From NCBI GenBank assembly GCA_001515945.1, contig LOER01000046.1, positions 1 through 64,000 on the forward strand: a stretch of DNA of 64,000 nucleotides. Reading direction: 5' to 3'. The position numbers and the translations under genes were made by a program. Numbering within the stretch: position 1 is the first letter of the stretch; every line of letters starts with the position of its first letter. Below, in pieces: positions 44,376 to 53,024 of the stretch. The DNA is from Desulfitibacter sp. BRH_c19. GTDB taxonomy: Bacteria > Bacillota > DSM-16504 > Desulfitibacterales > Desulfitibacteraceae. The notes beneath the pieces are model-generated. The model did no database searches. It was given only the letters and a program-made list of their open reading frames with translations, and was not told the DNA's origin.

Positions 44376-44948
44376 TCACCCCAATTTTTTTATAATGGCC
44401 TTTGCGACTCTCTGCATTGATAGGCATTGGTCCATGCTAATCTTTCTCATCATTTTATAAGCCTCATCCTCAGACAAACCCTTTCTCTGCATTAACATTC
44501 CCTTTGCCTTTTCTATTAAGACTCTACTTTCTATTTGTTTTTCGTACTCTTTTACTTTCTTTTCTAAATCATTTATTTGTTGAAACTTACTAATTGAAAA
44601 TTCTAAAATAGATATAAAATTATCCCTAGTAATAGGAGTAATGATATAGTTAAAAACGTCTGTCTTCATATATGAGGTAAGTTTACTGGTTTCCAATTGA
44701 TTTGCAATTAATATAATAGGTGCAACATTTTGCTCTGAGATATTTTTACACAATTCTATAATGTTATTTGTTTGTATTGTAGCGTTAATAATTATAATAT
44801 CAGGTCTTATGTTAATTACTGACTGTAATAAAGACCGAGCATTTTTAGGTTTAGCAACGACTAAATGACCTTCTAAAGTAATATATTCCTCAATAGAATA
44901 TGGAAAATTTATTTCATCGCCGCCAATTATGCACCTCAACTCATTCAT
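44376..44948 (-). CDS. ANTAR-domain regulator A with degenerate receiver
   Basis: A 190-residue protein of the same layout as ANTAR B: receiver-like domain, coiled coil (LEKKVKEYEKQIESR) and ANTAR domain (LIEKAKGMLMQRKGLSEDEA, then MDQCLSMQRVAKAI). The phospho-acceptor position reads IIIINATIQ instead of xxxxDxxMP, so the Asp is gone and phosphorylation is unlikely; control may come from ligand or protein contact. It is the first gene of the ANTAR A-GS paralogue-ANTAR B unit. Its own leader is only 64 bases and holds no hexaloop hairpin. Confidence 0.87.
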   Translation of the reverse strand: MNELRCIIGGDEINFPYSIEEYITLEGHLVVAKPKNARSLLQSVINIRPDIIIINATIQTNNIIELCKNISEQNVAPIILIANQLETSKLTSYMKTDVFNYIITPITRDNFISILEFSISKFQQINDLEKKVKEYEKQIESRVLIEKAKGMLMQRKGLSEDEAYKMMRKISMDQCLSMQRVAKAIIKKLG

Positions 44949-45012
44949 TAAACCACATCTTCCTTGGATTGATCTTATAAGAAACTTATTAATAATATTA
45001 TACTATCACATC

Positions 45013-45666
45013 TCACACTTTAGTTTTCTCTAATTTCACTAAAGCTTCTATAGCAATCTGTCCTATTGTTAAGACATGCTTTTTTCCATCTATATATATT
45101 TCAATTAATTTATCATTTTTTACCATTGTCTGCAATATCGGTCCTGCCTTTTTTATACCGCTATTACCTAATGCCCTTGCTGCTAATCCTTTTATCTCAG
45201 GATTATCACAATGCAAAAACTCTATAATTTCATTTTCAAATTTTATAACCTCATTAGGTATTACTTCTCCGAACCTAGCAATTGCCCACAGCATCCCTTT
45301 CTGGAAAATCTTTTCGTCTATAGCTGCAGTAATCATTACTGGTGCTAGATATCCGAATAGCCCTGGTTGATTATATACAATCTCTCCAATAGCTTCAGGA
45401 GCGCTCCAATTGCTATTGCCTCCTTCTTCGTTCATCATCCAGATAAATCTTCTTAGAATTTCTCTGAAAAACTCCGTATCAGACTCTCCAAGCTCCTTGG
45501 CTAAATACCCAAAAGCATCAATACCATTCCATTTGTTACTAGCATTAGGTTCATACAAAACTGAATAGATATATTTTACAGCTCGTTTATTATTATTGAC
45601 CAATATAGCTAGTTCATGAAAATCTCTCTGTTCAACAAGATCTAATGTTCTTGCCTTAAGATTCAT
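45013..45666 (-). CDS. HEAT-repeat protein (DVU0298-like)
   Basis: A 217-residue all-helical protein with HEAT-like repeats (KGMLWAIARFG, IKGLAARALGNSG) and the NWSAPEAIGEIV segment that I associate with the DVU0298 family found in anaerobes. Function unknown; such repeats usually mediate protein contacts. It starts with ATG and lies 64 bases upstream of ANTAR A on the same strand, downstream of the histidine kinase gene. Confidence 0.6.
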   Translation of the reverse strand: MNLKARTLDLVEQRDFHELAILVNNNKRAVKYIYSVLYEPNASNKWNGIDAFGYLAKELGESDTEFFREILRRFIWMMNEEGGNSNWSAPEAIGEIVYNQPGLFGYLAPVMITAAIDEKIFQKGMLWAIARFGEVIPNEVIKFENEIIEFLHCDNPEIKGLAARALGNSGIKKAGPILQTMVKNDKLIEIYIDGKKHVLTIGQIAIEALVKLEKTKV

Positions 45667-45729
45667 ATATATACCTCTTTTGTCTATATTTCTCCTAAAT
45701 ACCCACCATATATAAAACCTTACTTTTAT

Positions 45730-47472
45730 TTAAACTATAGGAAACTCTATTTTAAACATACTGCCTTCTCCTTCAACACTTCTTACACCCACAACTCCCC
45801 CGTGGGCTTCTATAATGTTTTTAACAATTGCAAGTCCCAGCCCAGAGCCTGCTTTCTCTCTTGTTCTTGCTTTATCAACTTTAAAGAATCTGTCCCAAAT
45901 GAAGTGTATCTCATCTTGAGGTATTCCTTCACCGTTGTCAGTAACTTGGACAATAATTTTTTGATCTTCACAATACGAAGATATAATAATTCTGCCGTCA
46001 CTTGGAGTGTGTTTTATGGCATTTTCAAGTAGATTAATTAGTGCCTGTTCTATTCTTCTTTCATCACCATAAACTAATGGTAAATCTGGCTGTAAAGTTA
46101 GTTCTAAGGATATTGCAGTTTCTGCTATAAAAGAAGAATATTTTGTATTTACTCTTTCTATTAATCTTCTTATGTCATAGTAATCTTTTTTTAGAGCAAA
46201 ATTGCCTGTTTCCATTTTGTTTATATCTAATAAATCATTTACCAAAACCTTTAACCTTAAAATTTCATCCTTTATAATTAACAAATAGGTATTTTGGTCT
46301 TCAGGGTTAGTGGCCATGCCATCTATAAGTGCTTCTGTATAACCTTGCATGATACTTAGTGGAGTCCTTATTTCATGGGAAACACTTGCCAAAAATTCTT
46401 TTCTAATTTGATTAATTCTTTTTTGAACAGTCACATCTTGGATTACAATAACTGCACCTATTATTTCACCTATCTTGCTATCTTTTAACGGATTAGCCTT
46501 TAATGATACTATTCTGCTATTTATTTCTATTTCTCTTTCTACTAACATTCTTCTCTTAATAGATTTATATACAAGGGCAGCAATAAGTTTGCCCTCTTTG
46601 CTATTAGTAATTCCTTCTCTATCAATATCATTACCTAAAACAATTTTGGTTTGTGGATTGACCAACGTAAGGTTCCGATCCTTATCGAAGGTAAGTACTC
46701 CTTCATTTATACTTTCTATAACACTTACCAACTTATCTTTTTCTTGAGATAATGCTCCTACTGACTTTTCTAACTCCTCTGAAAGTGAATTAAAACATTT
46801 TGCAAGATCACCAAGTTCATCATTTGTTCTAGCAGAGACTCTTCCTGAAAAGTCCCCTAACAGCATGTTTTGTGCTACCTCTCTGATTTGAGAAAGAGGC
46901 TTAATAAACCTATTAGACACAATAGGTGCAATGATTAAAGTTAATACTATTGCCACAAAACCAACAATTAGTATAATTTGACGAAAATCCTTTAGTATTG
47001 TTGTAAAAGACTCCTCGGATTTACTTAATAGAAGTGCACCCCTTATTGTATCTCCTTGATAAATTGGAACGGCAACTGAAATTCTTGGATTCTCAAAACC
47101 AAAATGTTCCCCTTGATCTATATAGGCATTTCCTTGAAAAACTTCATTTACTTCTTCCGACTCCATATACATTCCAACATTAAGATGAATGTTTTCTGTG
47201 GTAGCAATAATTTTCCTGTCACGATCAATTACTATAATATCTGTACTAATATAATCGCTTAAAAAGACTATTTCATTTCCATAATCATTTAAGTTCTCAC
47301 TAACTCCAAGCTTTGTTGCTAGGGTTACCCCGTTTTCCAGTAGGCTTTCTGCTTGCTGATTAGAGTAATATTTTTGAATAGAAGAATTAAGAAATATACA
47401 TACAAAAAGGAGGATAATTACAACTAGAAAAACTAATAAAATGCGTATTTTAAGGTTTATACCAAACCTCAT
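45730..47472 (-). CDS. Membrane sensor histidine kinase (HAMP-PAS-HisKA)
   Basis: A 580-residue kinase with a membrane helix at about 8-28, an extracytoplasmic sensor domain (30-165), a second helix (166-188), HAMP (189-240), a PAS domain (about 250-345), HisKA with SHEIRTPLS (His366), and an ATPase with NLLENAIKHTPSDG, VTDNGEGIP and GSGLGLAIVKNII. The layout is like PhoR/WalK/ResE. It phosphorylates the response regulator encoded just upstream, whose last four bases it overlaps. The stimulus is unknown. Confidence 0.93.
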   Translation of the reverse strand: MRFGINLKIRILLVFLVVIILLFVCIFLNSSIQKYYSNQQAESLLENGVTLATKLGVSENLNDYGNEIVFLSDYISTDIIVIDRDRKIIATTENIHLNVGMYMESEEVNEVFQGNAYIDQGEHFGFENPRISVAVPIYQGDTIRGALLLSKSEESFTTILKDFRQIILIVGFVAIVLTLIIAPIVSNRFIKPLSQIREVAQNMLLGDFSGRVSARTNDELGDLAKCFNSLSEELEKSVGALSQEKDKLVSVIESINEGVLTFDKDRNLTLVNPQTKIVLGNDIDREGITNSKEGKLIAALVYKSIKRRMLVEREIEINSRIVSLKANPLKDSKIGEIIGAVIVIQDVTVQKRINQIRKEFLASVSHEIRTPLSIMQGYTEALIDGMATNPEDQNTYLLIIKDEILRLKVLVNDLLDINKMETGNFALKKDYYDIRRLIERVNTKYSSFIAETAISLELTLQPDLPLVYGDERRIEQALINLLENAIKHTPSDGRIIISSYCEDQKIIVQVTDNGEGIPQDEIHFIWDRFFKVDKARTREKAGSGLGLAIVKNIIEAHGGVVGVRSVEGEGSMFKIEFPIV

Positions 47473-48158
47473 GGATGTACCTCAAATTTATATCCCACTC
47501 CCCATACTGTGTGTATATATTTCTGACCAGCCTTATTCCCAATCTTCTCTCTTAAGTTCTTAATATGAGTATCAACAGTTCTGAAATCACCGAAAAAATC
47601 ATAATTCCAAACAGCTTGCATTATTTGTTCCCTATTAAAAACCTGTCCTGGTGAGCTAGTCAAGTATAGGAGTAGTTCATACTCTTTAGGAGTCAATACA
47701 GCTTCGTGCCCTTCAACGAGAACCTTTCTAGTGTTCTTGTTTATTGATAAGCCATCAAAATTAAGTTCAGTAGAAGTATCAAATTGATTATTGTTAGATC
47801 TTCTAAGCAAAGCCTTTACACGACCAACAAGCTCTCTAGGGCTGAATGGTTTGACAACATAGTCATCAGCTCCCATTTCAAACCCTAAAACTCTATCAAA
47901 TTCCTCACCTCTAGCAGTTAGCATAATTACCGGTACATCACCTATTTTTCTAATCTCTTTAAATAATGTAAATCCATCTATTCCTGGTAGCATCAAGTCT
48001 AAAATAATTAAGGCATATTCGGATTCCTGAATCTTTTCTAATGCTATAATACCATTTTCAGCTTCATCCACTCGGAAATCCTCTTTTAAAAGATACATTT
48101 TAACTAGATCTCTTATTCTTTTTTCATCATCAATAACTAATATTGTTCCAATACTCAT
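47469..48158 (-). CDS. OmpR/PhoB family response regulator
   Basis: A 229-residue regulator. The receiver has the acidic pair ILVIDDEKR, phospho-acceptor Asp in ALIILDLMLPGIDG near residue 53, TARGEE and VKPFSPREL. The C-terminal winged helix has LTPKEYELLLYLTSSPGQVFNREQ split over 155-180 and DTHIKNLREKIG. It controls transcription when phosphorylated by the adjacent kinase. The ATG at 48158 follows GGGGGGTAG. Overlap with the kinase gene shows co-translation. Confidence 0.95.
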   Translation of the reverse strand: MSIGTILVIDDEKRIRDLVKMYLLKEDFRVDEAENGIIALEKIQESEYALIILDLMLPGIDGFTLFKEIRKIGDVPVIMLTARGEEFDRVLGFEMGADDYVVKPFSPRELVGRVKALLRRSNNNQFDTSTELNFDGLSINKNTRKVLVEGHEAVLTPKEYELLLYLTSSPGQVFNREQIMQAVWNYDFFGDFRTVDTHIKNLREKIGNKAGQKYIHTVWGVGYKFEVHP

Positions 48159-48394
48159 AAATCTACCCCCCACATTATTCTGTTTTATGCTGATTCTTTT
48201 TAATATATCTGGGATTTAAATAATTCTCCTATAATACCTCACATTTATGCTTTTTTTTCAAATTCTCTATAATAACTTACTTTCCTTCTTTTTAACTACT
48301 AAAAAGAGCAGGAAATTCCTACCCTTCAATGTTGTATTCAGTTTATATTGGTTTATCTGTACCATTAATTTATTGATATAACAAAACCTAGCGT

Positions 48395-48484
48395 TTATTT
48401 TAAATATTTTTTTATTAATACAAAACCGAACAAGGTAACTAATAATACCGGTAAAACTAGTTTAAATAATACTTCTAATACCAA
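48395..48484 (-). CDS. Small single-helix membrane protein (29 residues)
   Basis: Starting at the TTG at 48484, eight bases after AAGGGGG, this gives a 29-residue peptide: one hydrophobic helix (FKLVLPVLLVTLFGFVLI) and a basic tail KKYLK. A GTG at 48490 is a possible start but is too near the ribosome binding site. That site lies inside the last codons of the preceding small ORF, so the two are probably coupled. I do not recognise the family. Confidence 0.5.
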   Translation of the reverse strand: MVLEVLFKLVLPVLLVTLFGFVLIKKYLK

Positions 48485-48486
48485 TT

Positions 48487-48616
48487 TCACCACCCCCTTT
48501 TGTATCTTTCATAATCACTATGAATAAACCAATATAGTATTATTGGCATTATTACAAAAATGAATCCAACGCCGATAACACATCTAGTAAAAGAAACCTA
48601 ATGAGTATTTTCCCAT
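48487..48616 (-). pseudogene. Small membrane protein ORF with apparent frameshift
   Basis: An ATG at 48616 follows CAGGAGG well and codes for MGKYSLGFFY before a TAG. One base fewer in the TTTT run just before that stop would join it to a membrane segment (VIGVGFIFVIMPIILYWF) ending HSDYERYKRGW and a TGA at 48487, about 42 residues in all. The good ribosome binding site, promoter and coupled next ORF suggest a real gene with a frameshift, an assembly error, or programmed slippage on the T run. Confidence 0.45.
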
Positions 48617-48696
48617 TTAGTAACCTCCTGCGACATATGGCGAAATGATCCATTAAAAAGTATTACTGAAAGTGTAACGTTTTTGACTATCTAACA

Positions 48697-48725
48697 GTAT
48701 TATATTACAAATTGTAAGGTGTCAA
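48697..48725 (-). promoter_or_regulatory. Promoter for the small membrane ORFs
   Basis: On the minus strand a consensus -35 TTGACA (48720-48725) is followed by TAATAC at 17 bases or TATAAT at 15 bases. The start would be about 80 bases before the small ORF at 48616. Confidence 0.6.
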
Positions 48726-48757
48726 TAATTTAAAATTTTAGGACAGGAGGAACAAAT

Positions 48758-49864
48758 ATGAGTAATGGAACTACAAGAAATTTTTTCCCTGGCGGAAATA
48801 CCTGCTTAGGCTTTTACTCTCTATATGACAACATTATACAACAAAATGATGCATCAAGAATATTTGTTATTAAAGGAGGTCCTGGAGTAGGCAAGTCAAC
48901 CTTTATGAAAAGTATAGGCAATACAATGGTAGAAAATGGATATGATATAGAGCAACATTGGTGTTCAAGTGATAATGGTTCTCTTGATGGAATAGTCATT
49001 CCTACCTTAGGTGTATGCTTGCTAGATGGTACTGCTCCCCACGTGGTAGACCCTAAAACTCCTGGCGCTGTTGATGAGATTATACATCTTGGGGATCATT
49101 GGAATGAAAACATGTTAATAGAGAATAAGGCAGATATTCTTGAAACTTCTCAGAGAGTCAGCCGGAGTTTTAAAACAGCGTATGCTTCTCTTAAAGAAGC
49201 CAAAGTTATCCATGAAGAGTGGATTAGCTATATTACTGAATGTGTAGATTTTACAAAGGCAAATCAAATTACTCAAAAAATCATCGGAAATATTTTTGAT
49301 AATCTAGAACCTCAATATCAATCCTTCCCAAGGTCTAGAGAACTGTTTGCTAGTGCCACAACTCCTATGGGACTAGTAAATGAATGGCCTTCTATATTGC
49401 AGAACTGCCAGAATATATTTATCCTTAGAGGTAAACCTGGAACGGGTAAATCAACTGTGGTAGAAAGAGTACTTAATAGAGCTAAAAGCTACGGTTTATA
49501 TACAGAAGTATTCAGGTCATCTTTTGACCCTCTGAAATTTTCAGGAGTTTACATTCCCACTCTTCAAGTTGCAGTAATTAACCCTTTTCCTAATGATTAT
49601 ACTCTTGACGGCTTTGAAACTAGAATTGCAGAAGTTGATCTAAATATTGGATTAATGGCCAACAAGGTTTCAGTTTATGAGCGAGAAATTAGTGAATGTA
49701 GAGAGCGCTTTTGGAACTCAATTAATAGAACAATCAACTATGTTGCAAAGGCAAAGAGAGTGCATGATGAGCTTGAAGCATTTTATGTACCTGCTATGGA
49801 TTTTTCTAAGATTAATCAGGTCAAAGTAAAAACACTTCAAAGAATCTTAACATTAAGGAAATAG
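48758..49864 (+). CDS. Double P-loop ATPase (PRK06851-type)
   Basis: A 368-residue protein with two halves that each carry a Walker A: GGPGVGKST near residue 44 and GKPGTGKST near residue 230. Each half continues with similar segments (QHWCSSDNGSLDGIVIPTLG and FRSSFDPLKFSGVYIPTLQ) and ends with the helical DFTKANQ or DFSKINQ element, so it arose by internal duplication. Such proteins are common in spore-formers; the role is unknown. ATG start after AGGAGG. Monocistronic with its own terminator. Confidence 0.8.
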   Translation: MSNGTTRNFFPGGNTCLGFYSLYDNIIQQNDASRIFVIKGGPGVGKSTFMKSIGNTMVENGYDIEQHWCSSDNGSLDGIVIPTLGVCLLDGTAPHVVDPKTPGAVDEIIHLGDHWNENMLIENKADILETSQRVSRSFKTAYASLKEAKVIHEEWISYITECVDFTKANQITQKIIGNIFDNLEPQYQSFPRSRELFASATTPMGLVNEWPSILQNCQNIFILRGKPGTGKSTVVERVLNRAKSYGLYTEVFRSSFDPLKFSGVYIPTLQVAVINPFPNDYTLDGFETRIAEVDLNIGLMANKVSVYEREISECRERFWNSINRTINYVAKAKRVHDELEAFYVPAMDFSKINQVKVKTLQRILTLRK

Positions 49865-49871
49865 ACAGTTC

Positions 49872-49899
49872 AAAGTGCATGGTTTAGGCCATGCACTTT
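49872..49899. terminator. Terminator between the ATPase and IscU-like genes
   Basis: An 11-bp stem AAAGTGCATGG/CCATGCACTTT with loop TTTAGG serves the two converging genes. Confidence 0.8.
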
Positions 49900-49929
49900 C
49901 ATTACATACTATCAATCAAATAAGCCACT

Positions 49930-50298
49930 CTATTTTTTATTCTGTGTGAATTCTTCAATTGCTTCTTTTAACGCCTGAACACTTACTGTGGAACACTCCA
50001 TTTTTCTTTCGGGTAATCCTCCTAATGCTTCTGCAACCATTTCTTTCGTAACCGTTAAAGCTTCTTTCAAGTTCTTTCCTTTAACTAGTTCCGTTAGCAT
50101 TGATGCAGTAGCAATAGCTGCAGGACATCCAAATATCTCATATTTAATATCAGTAATAATATCCTTATCTATCTTTAGGTATAGTGTTATTGAATCTCCT
50201 AGGTTTTCATTACTGACCTCTCCTACTGCATCAGGGTCATCAATAAAACCTTGATTCCGGGGATTTTGAAAATGTTCATTTACTAGCTCTGTATACAT
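49930..50298 (-). CDS. IscU/NifU-like iron-sulfur scaffold protein lacking the first Cys
   Basis: A 122-residue protein of the IscU/NifU N-terminal fold. It has YTELVNEHFQNPRNQG, FGCPAAIATASMLTELVKGK with the second ligand Cys, LGGLPERKMECSTVSVQAL with the third. At the first ligand (usually CGD) it reads NLGDSI, so Cys is replaced by Leu while the Asp is kept. No cysteine desulfurase is adjacent. It may not hold a normal cluster or may act in another carrier role. ATG start after GGAGC. Confidence 0.82.
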   Translation of the reverse strand: MYTELVNEHFQNPRNQGFIDDPDAVGEVSNENLGDSITLYLKIDKDIITDIKYEIFGCPAAIATASMLTELVKGKNLKEALTVTKEMVAEALGGLPERKMECSTVSVQALKEAIEEFTQNKK

Positions 50299-50333
50299 TG
50301 TATGCAGCTCCTATCCTATTTTAAATAAAGTTC

Positions 50334-50723
50334 CTACATCCTGCGAGCTACGTCTATATCCTGGTATATTTTATCAAGCTCCCTTTGTGCTTTTCTAACT
50401 TCACATATAAGCTCATGTTTACTACGCTGCATTTCGATTACTTTTTCATGTCCTGATGCTAATGCCTTCTCAATTTCATCTTTTTCTTCTTGATACCCTT
50501 CTATTTCTTGTTTCATGATGTCCAATTGACATAAAAGGGCAGCCTTTTCTTGGTTTAAACCATGTATTTTATCTACCATATCCTGATAATATTCTTCTAA
50601 ACCCTTTAAAGATTTTACTACTAAATCACTATTTTCACTAGTTTCATCAGCTACCTTCTTCAGCTTATTGATATTGTTAAATAGCAATTCTAATAAATCT
50701 AGTGAAGATTGATTATTATCCAT
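50334..50723 (-). CDS. Coiled-coil protein of unknown function
   Basis: A 129-residue acidic protein that is almost all coiled coil (heptads from about 20 to 125, for example LNQEKAALLCQLDIMKQEIE). I recognise no family. It lies between the IscU-like gene and the chemoreceptor gene on the same strand, 35 and 51 bases away, so it may be co-transcribed with the receptor and could be an accessory coiled coil for it. That link is inference. Confidence 0.6.
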   Translation of the reverse strand: MDNNQSSLDLLELLFNNINKLKKVADETSENSDLVVKSLKGLEEYYQDMVDKIHGLNQEKAALLCQLDIMKQEIEGYQEEKDEIEKALASGHEKVIEMQRSKHELICEVRKAQRELDKIYQDIDVARRM

Positions 50724-50774
50724 TTATTTACACTTCCATTTCATTAAAATCTATATGTGTACATAAATTATATT

Positions 50775-52760
50775 CTATTTTTTAATGAAATTGGGATTTT
50801 GTTCGAGAAATAATCGAGCAGCATCATCTGGACTATAGCCATCATTCATAAATTTCATAACCTTAGTAACATCTTCTAATGACCATTGGAAGCGTTGCAT
50901 TGCTTCGTACAATACTGGATAATCTTTATCTAATCCTAGGCGAGCAATATTGAGAATTTTCTTATCTCCACCGAAAGAACCCTTTGGATCTTCAAGGAAT
51001 TTAAGGGGCCATCTTCCAAACATTACTTCGGGTATCCAGCCAGTTACCACTATCCATCTTTTCTCCTTAATTGCCTGATCAATTGCACTACAAACAGAAT
51101 TGTTATCTCCAAATTGAATATTAAAATCTAAAGAATATTTCGTTATAGAATCAACCGCTTGTTTACTAACTCCCGCTTCTTTCTCTATAGCATACATATT
51201 GTTATCAAACTTCTCTTTATGTAGATTTAATTCAGATATACTGTCTATTGTTACATAATCAGGAACCACTAATCCTGTTTTTGCACCCTCTAAATTGGCT
51301 CCAAGTATACTAAGCTTTTCTTTATTAACGTTCACATAGACATCATGCATATCGGGTGTCCAGCATGATACTGTTGAATCAAATTCACCAGTAGCTAAGG
51401 CAGAATACATCTCACTTATTGCATTGCCTTCTACTTCCACTAATATAACATCAAAACCCTTTGTTTTTTGAAGCCAATGTTTAAAAACATATGCACTAGC
51501 AATTTCACTAGTCCAATTTAAGTATCCTACTTTAGGTATTTTAAATTTATCTGTATGGCTTTTTAAACTTTCCACTAGTCTAGCAAGATTTGATGAAGCT
51601 TCTGCAATTTCTGCTGCGTTGTCTGTTTGTTGTATTGCATTGGCATTAACCTCTTGAGATGTTGCTGCAGTCTGTTGTGTAGTATTAAGAACCTGATCCA
51701 TAGCATTTCCTATTCTAGTTAAAGCATCATTCAACGATTTGTTTCCTAAAATAATATCATTTACACTATTAAAAGTTTCCTCTGTATGTTTGAATATGTT
51801 TCCAAATATTATATTAACTTCTTCTGCACAATTCTTTTGAACTTCAATTGAATTTTCACTTGCATCTGTCTTTTCCTGTACGTTAGCTACTAGGTGATTT
51901 ATTTCTTTTAGTAATTTGCGTATTTCATCAGCAGCCTTATTAGAGTTTTCTGCTAACTTTCCAACTTCATTTGCAACCACGGAAAATCCTCTGCCGGCCT
52001 CACCAGCTCTGGCAGCCTCAATTGATGCATTTAAAGCAAGAAGGGTTGTCTGTTCGGCAACATTTGTTATAGTGTTAACTATGGAAACTATTTGTTTAGA
52101 ATAATCCGCTAACTGTTGAACAGATTCCTTAGCATCTTGATTGGCTATTACATTTTCTTTTAGACTTGAATCATATTCAGTTAAAGCGTCTCTACCTTCT
52201 TTCACAGCAGACTGGCTATCTAATGCGTGATTCTTCAGGTCTTGACCAACTTCAGCTACACTTCTCATCTGTGTTTCGATTGTTTTAAGCTGCGTATAAG
52301 TATCTTCAACATTTTTTACAACCATATTATTTCCTTCAGCTATCTCTCCAATAGCAAGTGCCACTTGTTCTACTGACTGTTTGACAGTTTCTGCGCTTTT
52401 AGCAAGCTGTCTTGCAGAAAAAATCATTGTTTGCCCAGTACCAGATGTTCCAGCAAGCAAACTTTTTAGTTCTGAAAGCAATCTAAAAAATAAATCTGAC
52501 ATCAAAGATGCAATACCTTTACTTAAATTAGGCTTTTCAATTGTTAAATCCCCGGATATTATCTTGTTTTGGAGTTCTAATACTTGTAAAGTTGGTTTGA
52601 TAAAATGTAACCAGAAAATGATTCCTGATAAAATAACTGCAACTAAAACTCCCAAAAGGGCCATTTCCCAGCTTTGGGGGCGTATAAACAATATTATCAC
52701 ACCAGTAGGTAATTGAGCCAGTATAATACCAATTACAATATGACTCCTTGACACAAACAT
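50775..52760 (-). CDS. Chemoreceptor fused to a cytoplasmic glycine betaine/choline-binding (OpuAC) domain
   Basis: A 661-residue protein. Two membrane helices (about 8-27 and 33-52) are joined by only a few residues, so there is no outside sensor domain. A HAMP-like region, the methyl-accepting signalling domain (hairpin tip near [21 protein letters not shown]) and then, from about residue 410, an OpuAC-type substrate-binding domain follow ([46 protein letters not shown]). The binding domain is after the signalling domain and must face the cytoplasm. It probably senses internal betaine, carnitine or choline. Confidence 0.88.
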   Translation of the reverse strand: MFVSRSHIVIGIILAQLPTGVIILFIRPQSWEMALLGVLVAVILSGIIFWLHFIKPTLQVLELQNKIISGDLTIEKPNLSKGIASLMSDLFFRLLSELKSLLAGTSGTGQTMIFSARQLAKSAETVKQSVEQVALAIGEIAEGNNMVVKNVEDTYTQLKTIETQMRSVAEVGQDLKNHALDSQSAVKEGRDALTEYDSSLKENVIANQDAKESVQQLADYSKQIVSIVNTITNVAEQTTLLALNASIEAARAGEAGRGFSVVANEVGKLAENSNKAADEIRKLLKEINHLVANVQEKTDASENSIEVQKNCAEEVNIIFGNIFKHTEETFNSVNDIILGNKSLNDALTRIGNAMDQVLNTTQQTAATSQEVNANAIQQTDNAAEIAEASSNLARLVESLKSHTDKFKIPKVGYLNWTSEIASAYVFKHWLQKTKGFDVILVEVEGNAISEMYSALATGEFDSTVSCWTPDMHDVYVNVNKEKLSILGANLEGAKTGLVVPDYVTIDSISELNLHKEKFDNNMYAIEKEAGVSKQAVDSITKYSLDFNIQFGDNNSVCSAIDQAIKEKRWIVVTGWIPEVMFGRWPLKFLEDPKGSFGGDKKILNIARLGLDKDYPVLYEAMQRFQWSLEDVTKVMKFMNDGYSPDDAARLFLEQNPNFIKK

Positions 52761-53024
52761 CCCTCCAAATCTATACAGTTAAATATAATATATATTTCTG
52801 TTTATTTATCTGAATATTCTATAGTTTTTTGTTTTTTCCTCTTTATATTCCAACTTTCTACAAAATATTACCTTTATTTATAAACTATTTTCCATAATGC
52901 TCTATAATTTCTTAAAATACCAGTTATAACTAGAAAGAATTTATGTTACCTGATAATATAGAGTTATAAAATATGAAACTCTTATGTTCAGAAAATATAC
53001 TAAGAGACTATAAGGAGAGAAACA

